DNA from: Priapulus caudatus
Taxonomy: Eukaryota; Priapulida; Priapulimorpha; Priapulimorphida; Priapulidae
Direction: 5' to 3'
NCBI RefSeq assembly: GCF_000485595.1
Contig: NW_014577081.1
Coordinates: 524,567-548,707 of the forward strand
DNA: 24,141 nucleotides
Part shown: piece after piece, positions 21,301-24,141 of the stretch
Position numbering within the stretch: the first letter of the stretch is position 1
Layout of the letters: every line of letters starts with the position of its first letter
The notes under the pieces: model-generated
Databases searched by the model: none
Told to the model about the DNA's origin: nothing
What the model saw: only the letters and a program-made list of their open reading frames with translations
Program-made: the position numbers and the translations under genes

Positions 21301-22392
21301 GGCATATACGAATGCAGGGGAATTATTCGTAAGCTAGTAAGAAACAATAAAACTATAACCGTACAGTTAACCAAATATAACTGTGTTCTGTTTTACTGGT
21401 ACAACCTGTCATACGCTACTGCATCACCGTCCTGCCTAACGCCTAACGGCAAGAGTAAACAATGAATCCACACAACTAAACACGGGTTAACTATATAACG
21501 CCTGTCATACCGTAGTCGGCTACACTTGCAGCTAGGACCTGCATACCTCCCAAAGTTATACTCGGTCAGGTTTTTAACACATTCTAACTCTAAAACTGTT
21601 ATGTTAAAAATTCTTAAAATATTTACATAAACAGGCAAGACGGTTGTCATTTTGAATACAAAGTTTTATTTCCTATCGTGGTTTATTTCAAAAGTTATAT
21701 CAGCCGAAAGTTGCTACCACGCCTGCTAGATTGCCTGTGCCATATTGTCTATATTTGACCAGCCAGTGTTGCAATCAAGTCAAGGTAGCAAATTTCGGCT
21801 GATATAACTTTTGAAATAAACTATGATAGGAAATAAAACTTTGTATTCAAAATGACAACCGTCTTGCCTGTTTATGTAAATATTTTAAGAATTTTTAACG
21901 AAACAGTTTTAGAGTTAGAATGTGTTAAAAACCCGACCGAGTATAACTTTGGGAGGTATGCAGGCCCTAGCTGCAAGTGTCGACTACCCCCTAGTGCCAC
22001 TACAGTACACTACACTAGTCTATAGAATACAATGTCTACACTACAGACTCAGTCTAGAATCTACAGTAGTCAGTACAGTATTATGTCATAACATTGATAA
22101 TGATAATGTGTGATGTGAGATATGTGATGTGCAATGTGTGATATTGTTGATGTGTTAGTGTTGATAATGTGTTAATGTTGATAATAAATGTGTTACTGTT
22201 AATAATCATTAATGCCATTATATTTATAATCATAATAATGTAATTAATTATAATAATATTAATAATATTATTATTAATAATAATATTAATATAAATAATA
22301 ATGTGGAATACCGGTACGCCAAATACAATAGCAAATTAGCATACCAATATTTCTTTAACGACATGGCCAATTTGCTCTTCAAGTGTCGCCAT
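5058..22392 (-). CDS. MED23: Mediator complex subunit 23 (MED23), complete, 30 coding exons
   Basis: Known role: MED23 (Sur2/CRSP130) is a nuclear subunit of the Mediator tail region that links activators such as phosphorylated ELK1 to RNA polymerase II. Seen here: exons joined on the minus strand give 4113 nt, 1370 residues plus TAA; from memory the human protein is about 1368. All junction phases agree. Recognisable blocks include IGGVDYK (130-136), SDFVDSFKPTA (211-221), VLERIG (810-815), WKYNVVTLDRLILCL (854-868), DWRFNEFPN (1112-1120), WHHCSIGQLSIIP (1237-1249), HLVGPFLQRF (1271-1280) and RPALQMRLRFI (1343-1353). The protein looks alpha-helical throughout, with no signal peptide or membrane segment. 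Introns are GT-AG except intron 4 (GC-AG). Odd points are a Gly/Gln/Pro-rich insertion at about 1075-1110 and the uncertain exon 24/25 junction. The family assignment is very secure; a few exon ends rest on homology from memory. Confidence 0.97.
5597..5722 (-). CDS. MED23: MED23 exon 29
   Basis: Residues 1291-1332, LSVSLYEMLEKIDKLNEHLY then HMDPICDLLYHIKYMF. Acceptor CCCTTTAAG|CTG. Downstream AGs would break the frame or remove conserved residues. Donor AAG|GTACCC, phase 0. Confidence 0.93.
6118..6238 (-). CDS. MED23: MED23 exon 28
   Basis: Residues 1250-1290, including FLYVCHLVGPFLQRFGEER and TRCLLD. Acceptor TTGCAG|A. Donor GAT|GTAAGC, phase 0. Confidence 0.96.
7085..7287 (-). CDS. MED23: MED23 exon 27
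   Basis: Residues 1183-1250. DSFRLTLHTRLIEYIQRL aligns with the family's EPYWIVLHDRI region. The exon ends MVWHHCSIGQLSIIP. Acceptor TTGCAG|GAC. Donor CA|GTAAGC, phase 2. The middle is diverged from vertebrates. Confidence 0.94.
7531..7715. repeat. (CT)n and (ACAT)n microsatellites, MED23 intron 26
   Basis: A pyrimidine run (CT)n at about 7531-7560 and an ACAT/ACAC-type run at about 7644-7715, both inside the intron at 7288-7863. Confidence 0.9.
7864..7948 (-). CDS. MED23: MED23 exon 26
   Basis: Residues 1154-1182, ending NIESWMNAIALILTSLP. Acceptor TTGTAG|C. Donor CCG|GTAAGT, phase 0. Confidence 0.95.
8004..8218. mobile_element. 215-bp MITE with CAGGGGCGTAGCCAG termini, MED23 intron 25
   Basis: Same 15-bp inverted termini as the element at 183-709, at 8004-8018 and 8204-8218. 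The interior has three perfect tandem copies of a 19-bp unit beginning GGAATCCCCCCTC (8144-8200), and part of that motif appears in inverted form near the left end. No clean target duplication. No coding capacity, so mobility would depend on an outside transposase. Confidence 0.85.
8497..8743 (-). CDS. MED23: MED23 exon 25 with low-complexity insertion
   Basis: Residues 1072-1154. It opens with a Gly/Gln/Pro/Ala-rich segment of about 35 residues, longer than I recall in vertebrates, then the conserved DWRFNEFPNVAAH and CTCVELMGLPV. The 5' end follows acceptor ACGCAG|CT. An alternative start at 8780 (TTTCAG|AAG) would add KTLVIYIPDAN. Donor AG|GTAGGT, phase 2. Confidence 0.85.
8906..9145 (-). 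CDS. MED23: MED23 exon 24 (3' end inferred)
   Basis: Residues 992-1072, including DRPVTYLYNTLHYYEKELRD. The chosen donor A|GTATCC is weak. Joined to the chosen acceptor of exon 25 it gives RLVNTMSSK, matching the family's RLVDTMAGK. A stronger donor, CTT|GTAAAT (exon end at 8913), pairs in frame with a different exon 25 acceptor but loses this match. Confidence 0.82.
9194..9386. repeat. Dispersed ACGGA cluster with inverted ends, MED23 intron 23
   Basis: Seven direct ACGGA motifs and two inverted TCCGT motifs within about 190 bp. AACACGGACT near the left faces AGTCCGTGTT near the right, an inverted pair. Possibly a small unclassified MITE. Confidence 0.5.
9507..9609 (-). CDS. MED23: MED23 exon 23
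   Basis: Residues 958-992, VLDLVVHRFLELPPVQSKSL followed by a conserved LGGLYKFH. Acceptor TTGGCAG|GTG. Donor G|GTGAGT, phase 1. Confidence 0.95.
9851..10006 (-). CDS. MED23: MED23 exon 22
   Basis: Residues 906-957, beginning NSADHCLQSNWHEKHLAYH and ending VYYSNVCLRFLP. Acceptor TGTAG|AAT. Donor CCG|GTACGT, phase 0. Confidence 0.95.
10354..10464 (-). CDS. MED23: MED23 exon 21
   Basis: Residues 869-905 (ALRSFEGNEAPVCFLVIRLL...), ending FRNRVNDFVKE. Acceptor TTTCAG|GCA. Donor GAG|GTATGT, phase 0. Confidence 0.96.
10763..10994 (-). CDS. MED23: MED23 exon 20
   Basis: Residues 791-868, including FAYKVLERIG and WKYNVVTLDRLILCL. Acceptor GGCCAG|C. Donor TTA|GTGAGT, phase 0. Confidence 0.96.
11035..11135. 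repeat. ATC-rich simple repeat, MED23 intron 19
   Basis: Imperfect (ATC)n/(TCA)n-type low-complexity sequence inside the intron at 10995-11482. Confidence 0.7.
11483..11604 (-). CDS. MED23: MED23 exon 19
   Basis: Residues 751-791, including EYQKWKTMNNENDIINHFS. Acceptor TCTCAG|GAA. Donor TG|GTAAAT, phase 2, giving Cys791. Confidence 0.94.
11910..12052 (-). CDS. MED23: MED23 exon 18
   Basis: Residues 703-750, including WCMDILTTIMTNTPHSW and SSHTLHCFPGIL. Acceptor CAACAG|GA. Donor AAG|GTACCT, phase 0. Confidence 0.95.
12252..12362. repeat. Interrupted (CAG)n, transcribed as CUG, MED23 intron 17
   Basis: 37 triplets: 32 CAG with four TAG and one TGG interruptions. Run lengths are 1, 7, 6, 9, 5 and 4. 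MED23 runs on the minus strand, so the nascent transcript carries CUG repeats. Open frames here (poly-Leu, poly-Ala) are not genes. Confidence 0.97.
12555..12721 (-). CDS. MED23: MED23 exon 17
   Basis: Residues 647-703, including VENTALRLITGLGSAEVQP and SEELNRALVLTLARS. Acceptor GTTGCAG|T at 12722-12723. The splice-site sequence is repeated upstream as a 35-bp minisatellite. Donor G|GTAGGT, phase 1. Confidence 0.95.
12721..12860. repeat. 35-bp minisatellite containing the exon 17 acceptor, MED23 intron 16
   Basis: Three near-identical 35-bp units starting at 12721, 12756 and 12791, and a diverged fourth at 12826. Each contains, on the minus strand, GTTGCTGTTGCAG|TGTGG, the functional acceptor of exon 17. 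Confidence 0.95.
12888..12946. repeat. (CA)n-rich microsatellite, MED23 intron 16
   Basis: CACACG/CACATG variants ending in a pure (CA)n run. Confidence 0.85.
13014..13188 (-). CDS. MED23: MED23 exon 16
   Basis: Residues 589-647, including KLLPTVFKHHAYGI and LEMFAYRLYHVPAHFRVQLL. Acceptor CTGCAG|GT. Donor AG|GTAGGC, phase 2. Confidence 0.95.
13411..13553 (-). CDS. MED23: MED23 exon 15
   Basis: Residues 541-589, including SPALVETYSRLLVYTEVET, almost the same as vertebrate MED23. Acceptor CTTGCAG|T. Donor G|GTACTG, phase 1. Confidence 0.96.
14158..14326 (-). CDS. MED23: MED23 exon 14
   Basis: Residues 485-541, containing GQNCIAEGPAQPLPITLLD and SLTVHTKL. Acceptor GCGTAG|AT. Donor AG|GTGACA, phase 2, making Ser541. 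Confidence 0.95.
14761..14834 (-). CDS. MED23: MED23 exon 13
   Basis: Residues 460-485 (FLQQSLRQKNISTLDYRVAL). Acceptor CTGTAG|G. Donor T|GTAAGT, phase 1. It matches the vertebrate FLQQSLRNK block. Confidence 0.95.
14984..15192 (-). CDS. MED23: MED23 exon 12
   Basis: Residues 391-460, beginning LSEFLPVLRLYDLLYPERD. Acceptor TTTGCAG|TTG. Donor GA|GTATGA, phase 2, giving Glu460. A longer open frame overlaps on the plus strand but is only its shadow. Confidence 0.94.
15268..15297. repeat. 10-bp perfect hairpin, MED23 intron 11
   Basis: CACCCCATCT (15268-15277) and AGATGGGGTG (15288-15297) separated by a 10-nt loop. Confidence 0.8.
15486..15572 (-). CDS. MED23: MED23 exon 11
   Basis: Residues 362-390, including KGRDQLMWLLLQYISISIQK. 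Acceptor CTGGCAG|CTT. Donor CCG|GTGAG, phase 0. Confidence 0.95.
15977..16162 (-). CDS. MED23: MED23 exon 10
   Basis: Residues 300-361, including TAMERSDSDAEY and FFFLFQFISFPDLV. Acceptor CTGCAG|CAT. Donor AAG|GTGAAC, phase 0. Confidence 0.95.
16288..16392. repeat. GT/GTGC microsatellite, MED23 intron 9
   Basis: Mixed GT, GTGC and TGTCTG repeats. Open frames on both strands here are compositional. Confidence 0.9.
16509..16604 (-). CDS. MED23: MED23 exon 9
   Basis: Residues 268-299, including RYVLEQQYSRDMICNMLG, nearly identical to vertebrate MED23. Acceptor GCTTCAG|GAA. Donor CAG|GTTAGC, phase 0. Confidence 0.96.
16678..17197 (-). pseudogene. 5'-truncated LINE 3' end with C2H2 zinc finger, interrupted by a MITE
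   Basis: Minus-strand remnant of a non-LTR retrotransposon ORF C-terminus. It reads TLKISLKSFSINTATWEQTA, then QDCPTWRGLISLG, then a Lys/Arg/Glu-rich helix (QAEEKRKADAEEKRR), then a zinc-finger start TCPSCG (near 16984-17001). The finger resumes beyond a nested 180-bp element as RLFSARISLISHLRKH and stops at 16734-16732. The copy is flanked by a perfect 14-bp duplication CCTCGGACGACATA (16664-16677 and 17198-17211), the hallmark of target-primed insertion. It lies in MED23 intron 8, same orientation as the gene. This WEQ.AQD..WR plus C2H2 tail is familiar from invertebrate LINE polyproteins (recalled, not searched). Confidence 0.88.
16795..16974. mobile_element. 180-bp hAT-like MITE nested in the LINE fragment
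   Basis: Inverted termini CAAGGCCGTAYGCAG (16795-16809; complement 16960-16974) with a perfect 8-bp target duplication CTCCCACA (16787-16794 and 16975-16982). Eight bases is the hAT signature. Two 22-bp direct repeats (16911-16932, 16941-16962) lie near the right end. It inserted into zinc-finger codons, so it is younger than the LINE copy. Confidence 0.88.
17302..17414 (-). CDS. MED23: MED23 exon 8
   Basis: Residues 230-267, ending WKLDPTSLRFPIRGSLPYDK, a conserved stretch. Acceptor TTAACAG|CAC. Donor AAG|GTAGGC, phase 0. Confidence 0.96.
17734..17809 (-). CDS. MED23: MED23 exon 7
   Basis: Residues 205-230, including SDFVDSFKPTAQ. Acceptor TTTACAG|AGG. Donor AGTG|GTGAGT, phase 1, making Ala230 with exon 8. 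Confidence 0.95.
18136..18240 (-). CDS. MED23: MED23 exon 6
   Basis: Residues 170-204, including DRNACLLPAYFVVTEI, which is nearly identical to vertebrate MED23. Acceptor TTTAG|GTG. Donor TGG|GTGAGG, phase 0. Confidence 0.96.
18381..18404. repeat. (AC)n microsatellite, MED23 intron 5
   Basis: About eleven AC units. Confidence 0.9.
18485..18672. repeat. GA-rich purine tract, MED23 intron 5
   Basis: Imperfect (GA)n with AT and GT interruptions. It is a polypyrimidine tract in the MED23 transcript. Open frames on both strands are compositional. Confidence 0.9.
18757..18855 (-). CDS. MED23: MED23 exon 5
   Basis: Residues 137-169 (GVRDMLKLLFSRLQ...). Acceptor CTACAG|GGT. Donor AAT|GTAAGT, an ideal consensus, phase 0. 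Confidence 0.95.
19257..19368 (-). CDS. MED23: MED23 exon 4 (GC donor)
   Basis: Residues 99-136, ending LVRRIIGGVDYK, a strongly conserved block. The conserved reading requires the donor AAG|GCATGC, a non-canonical GC donor. A GT donor lies 12 nt upstream (exon end at 19269) and would delete VDYK in frame. Confidence 0.92.
19607..19731 (-). CDS. MED23: MED23 exon 3
   Basis: Residues 58-99 (ENVELAVRILVTYAV...). Acceptor TTGCAG|GAA. Donor AA|GTATAA, phase 2, giving Lys99 across the junction before LVCET. Confidence 0.93.
20308..20430 (-). CDS. MED23: MED23 exon 2
   Basis: Residues 17-57, beginning NLKSLSDVFVGYVV. The acceptor follows a T-rich tract (TTTTTTTAG|AAC) and the donor is CCG|GTGTGT, phase 0. 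This is the least conserved part of the family, so the boundaries rely on splice signals and phase. Confidence 0.85.
20685..20760. mobile_element. Possible pogo/Tigger-type MITE end, MED23 intron 1
   Basis: TA followed by CAGTAAAAACCCGCGTATAA resembles pogo-like terminal repeats with a TA target. Just inside, ATAAGAACATA and TATGTTCTTAT form an 11-bp inverted pair. The opposite end was not found, so it may be truncated. Confidence 0.35.
20975..21059. repeat. Two-copy direct repeat, MED23 intron 1
   Basis: AGAACGAG..TTCAGGT.GGTAGA occurs at 20975 and again at 21034 with a few mismatches, 59 bp apart. The surrounding purine-rich region, followed by AATAAA near 21345, could be a solo LTR, but no matching ends or duplication were found. 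Confidence 0.5.
21511..21987. repeat. Long near-perfect inverted repeat (about 205-bp arms), MED23 intron 1
   Basis: Left arm 21511-21718 and right arm 21784-21987 are reverse complements, with about seven substitutions and one 3-nt gap by eye (about 96% identity). The 65-bp spacer is 21719-21783. Each arm has an open stretch starting MTTVLPVYVNILRIFN that I do not recognise. The structure fits a foldback element or an inverted duplication. In the MED23 pre-mRNA it would form a long hairpin. Confidence 0.93.
22085..22305. repeat. GATAATGTGTT-type and AT-rich low complexity, MED23 intron 1
   Basis: TGTGATGTG/GATAATGTGTT repeats, then an (AAT/ATT)n tract that can fold on itself. It ends about 40 bp from the exon 1 donor. 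Confidence 0.8.
22345..22392 (-). CDS. MED23: MED23 exon 1 (start codon)
   Basis: Encodes residues 1-16, MATLEEQIGHVVKEIL, matching the METQLQ..IFEEVVK-like start of animal MED23. The ATG is at 22392-22390. The donor is TTG|GTATGC, phase 0. It is a short exon, so the call rests on the match, the donor and the in-phase join to exon 2. Confidence 0.85.
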
Positions 22393-23600
22393 AATCACTC
22401 TAGACCCATATCAAGATTATCACGACGAGGTAGTCAAAATTACTCAAGAACGGGAGCCTAAATGTATCAATACAATCAAATTGTATCAATACAGTACTTT
22501 TGTGGGCGCTGCCATTGTGAGATGTTGCAATGGATGACGGGACGGGACCAGGATGAAAGGGGGCGCTGCTACCGTTGGTGGCACTTCCTGTTTGGGTGTG
22601 ATAGAAGACGTTAAGTTTTCTGGCACAATTTTCAGGTAATCGTAGTTTTGCGCTTATATTTATATACTTTGACAAGAAATTTTTTCTTGTGACAGAAAGC
22701 AGAGATAGAGCAGCATTTTTAAATATAACTGTGTTCTGTAAGAGCCAATTTTCTCGTAATTTTACATATTTGATACATGACACTGACAGTGACTGATGTC
22801 TGATGACTCATGAGTCATCATTCCGACGAATTTCTGTGCTTGCCTTTATCTCTTACTCGTCTATTATAGACACATGTCTTAGCCTTAATCTCTGTGAATT
22901 TTGAGTCTATTGAAGCGTGATTAGTCTATTTAATTAGCAAATATGCACGCGCGTCTATGACCGGTGAAACGAATCGTCACAATCGAATTATATTTTTATC
23001 CGCCAATCACAGGTCGGAGCAATTCCTCTGTTTAGATGCATGTGTCTTAGTTAAGAAAGTTGGTGGTCCGCTTATTTACTAGCAGTGAGTAACAAAATAG
23101 TATACAAAAATAACCATTGGCATTAACAGCATACATGTAACTAGATACAATAATGTAACCAAAACCCGGGATAGGGTTACAACGCGTCGCTATGGTTTTC
23201 TGTGGAGGAAATTCAGGGAACCCCTGAGTGAATCACTCAGGGCGGTTTGCTGGTGCGTTTTAAGAGACTAGAACTTCCAAACTGGGTTTATTCTCAACAC
23301 GAACCTTTCTCCGCTATCTTGGAACTTACTATGTATCACAATACTCTGTATTAAACTAATATAACCTGTTACAAAAATTCGAAGTGACGAGCGGCGAATA
23401 AACTAAGCGCCATTTCTGTTGACCTGTGACGTACTTCGGTTTGAAGAGGGGATTCACCGACCAATCGGAGGGCGCTGCATTTGCCGATCGCTATGCGCAT
23501 TGGGAATGCGTACGTCACCCCCAGATACGTCAGTGAGATGGGTTTCCAAAACTATCATGATAGTGCTGATGTTGTTTGGGCTCAACTTGATTAGCTTCCT
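22393..23600. other. MED23 upstream region, no gene recognised
   Basis: Presumed 5' UTR and promoter of MED23 on the minus strand. CCAAT-type motifs occur near 23003 and 23461. A 9-bp hairpin (CCCTGAGTG/CACTCAGGG) lies near 23222-23243. No divergent gene was found. Confidence 0.5.
22801..22820. promoter_or_regulatory. 20-bp palindrome with two overlapping AP-1-like sites
   Basis: TGATGACTCATGAGTCATCA is its own reverse complement and contains TGACTCA and TGAGTCA, the AP-1/bZIP consensus in both orientations. It lies about 410 bp upstream of the MED23 start codon. Binding is inferred only. Confidence 0.5.
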
Positions 23601-23620
23601 CTTTTTTTGTCCACTTTCTC

Positions 23621-23862
23621 CATGCTAAACTTATAACTTTCTATAAAATTTATAATGGCCAGGTGAAGATTGGCCTGTTCGTTGCACTCGATTGTCTGAG
23701 TGTGATCATTGCTTTCGACATGTGCCATCTTCTAAGGATCCCTTTAAGTTTAGCTTATTTGTTTCTGTCATTCCGTATTGGAATTCTCTCCGTTTGTTTT
23801 TAGTAAATTGCAAATTTGCTGCTTTTTCTATTGCGATCCACGGTGTTGATCTGTCTATTTGA
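23621..23862 (+). pseudogene. Decayed LINE reverse-transcriptase C-terminus
   Basis: One frame reads HAKLITFYKIYNGQVKIGL (from 23621). After a frameshift near 23674 another reads CDHCFRHVPSSKDPFKFSLF, then VIPYWNSLR, to a TGA at 23860-23862. The order LxxFYKIxNG, Cys-rich segment, (F)xxSxxPxWNSL is typical of the 3' end of jockey/CR1-like LINE ORF2 proteins, as recalled. The frameshift shows it is dead. Sequence from 23863 to about 24045 may be its 3' UTR. Confidence 0.75.
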
Positions 23863-24050
23863 ACAACTTGTCTCTCTGTTGTCGATGTAGTCCCTTGGAC
23901 TTTGAAGACTATTACTTATGAGGTTACAGTATACCCTACAACCTACTAGTGACAGTGCGTCTGGAAGTGCACTGTATGTTGTTTTATGTGGTGCAGATTT
24001 TATACTGTACTGTACCCCTATTATTATAAATAGATATGTATCATAGTTAT

Positions 24051-24141
24051 TACCTCCGCCAGGGGCGTGGCGGAGGTTATGTTTTCACCGGCGTGCCATT
24101 GAGTGTTGATATGTGTGTGTGTGTGTTACCATGCACGTTTC
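24051..24141. mobile_element. Repeat end with ACCTCCGCC hairpin, cut by window edge
   Basis: TTACCTCCGCC, 8-nt loop, GGCGGAGGTTATGTTTTCACC. This resembles a widespread animal interspersed repeat that starts near TTACCTCCGCCAAGG and continues GGAGGTTATGTTTTC, as recalled. Only the left end is visible. Confidence 0.5.

Noticed and set aside
20960-21400. Solo LTR starting TGTAAAGGG with AATAAA near 21345
   Set aside because: No matching TG...CA ends with a target duplication could be found, so it is only mentioned as a possibility.
1-24141. tRNA or rRNA genes
   Set aside because: No clear B-box (GGTTCGAANCC-type) with a cloverleaf, and no rRNA core motifs, were noticed on either strand by eye.

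Overview
The window is animal nuclear DNA. It has AT-rich introns, many microsatellites, several small DNA-transposon copies and two degraded LINE (non-LTR retrotransposon) 3' ends. It is dominated by one intron-rich gene. Reading the minus strand from 22392 down to 5058, I could assemble a complete 30-exon coding sequence for Mediator complex subunit 23 (MED23): 4113 nt, 1370 residues plus stop. All exon phases fit together. Every intron is GT-AG except intron 4, which is GC-AG. The protein aligns with vertebrate MED23 from end to end. The many introns and the clear but diverged protein suggest a slowly evolving invertebrate (sponge, cnidarian or basal bilaterian type). I cannot name the species.

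Layout from left to right. 1-885: a (GCGT)n microsatellite and a 527-bp MITE-like element with CAGGGGCGTAGCCAG termini. 886-1607 (+): the terminal exon of a two-domain GNAT-type N-acetyltransferase whose upstream exons lie outside the window. 1608-5057: no gene. It holds a TGATGATATGCTTAT-type tandem repeat, a 510-bp MITE-like element and an unusual CT/CG alternating satellite at 3672-3910. Near 4726 is the likely poly(A) signal of MED23. 5058-22392 (-): MED23. Its introns carry a second CAGGGGCGTAGCCAG element, an interrupted (CAG)n/(CTG)n tract, a minisatellite that has copied an exon's 3' splice site, a LINE fragment with a hAT-like MITE nested in its zinc-finger codons, and a roughly 205-bp near-perfect inverted repeat in intron 1. 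22393-24141: the MED23 upstream region with a 20-bp palindrome holding two overlapping AP-1-like sites, a decayed LINE C-terminus (23621-23862), and a hairpin-containing repeat at the right edge.

The GNAT gene and MED23 are convergent neighbours (+ then -) with no obvious functional link. I see no operon, CRISPR array, tRNA or rRNA gene. I found no convincing new multi-gene system. The most interesting material is splice-site and repeat biology inside the MED23 introns.
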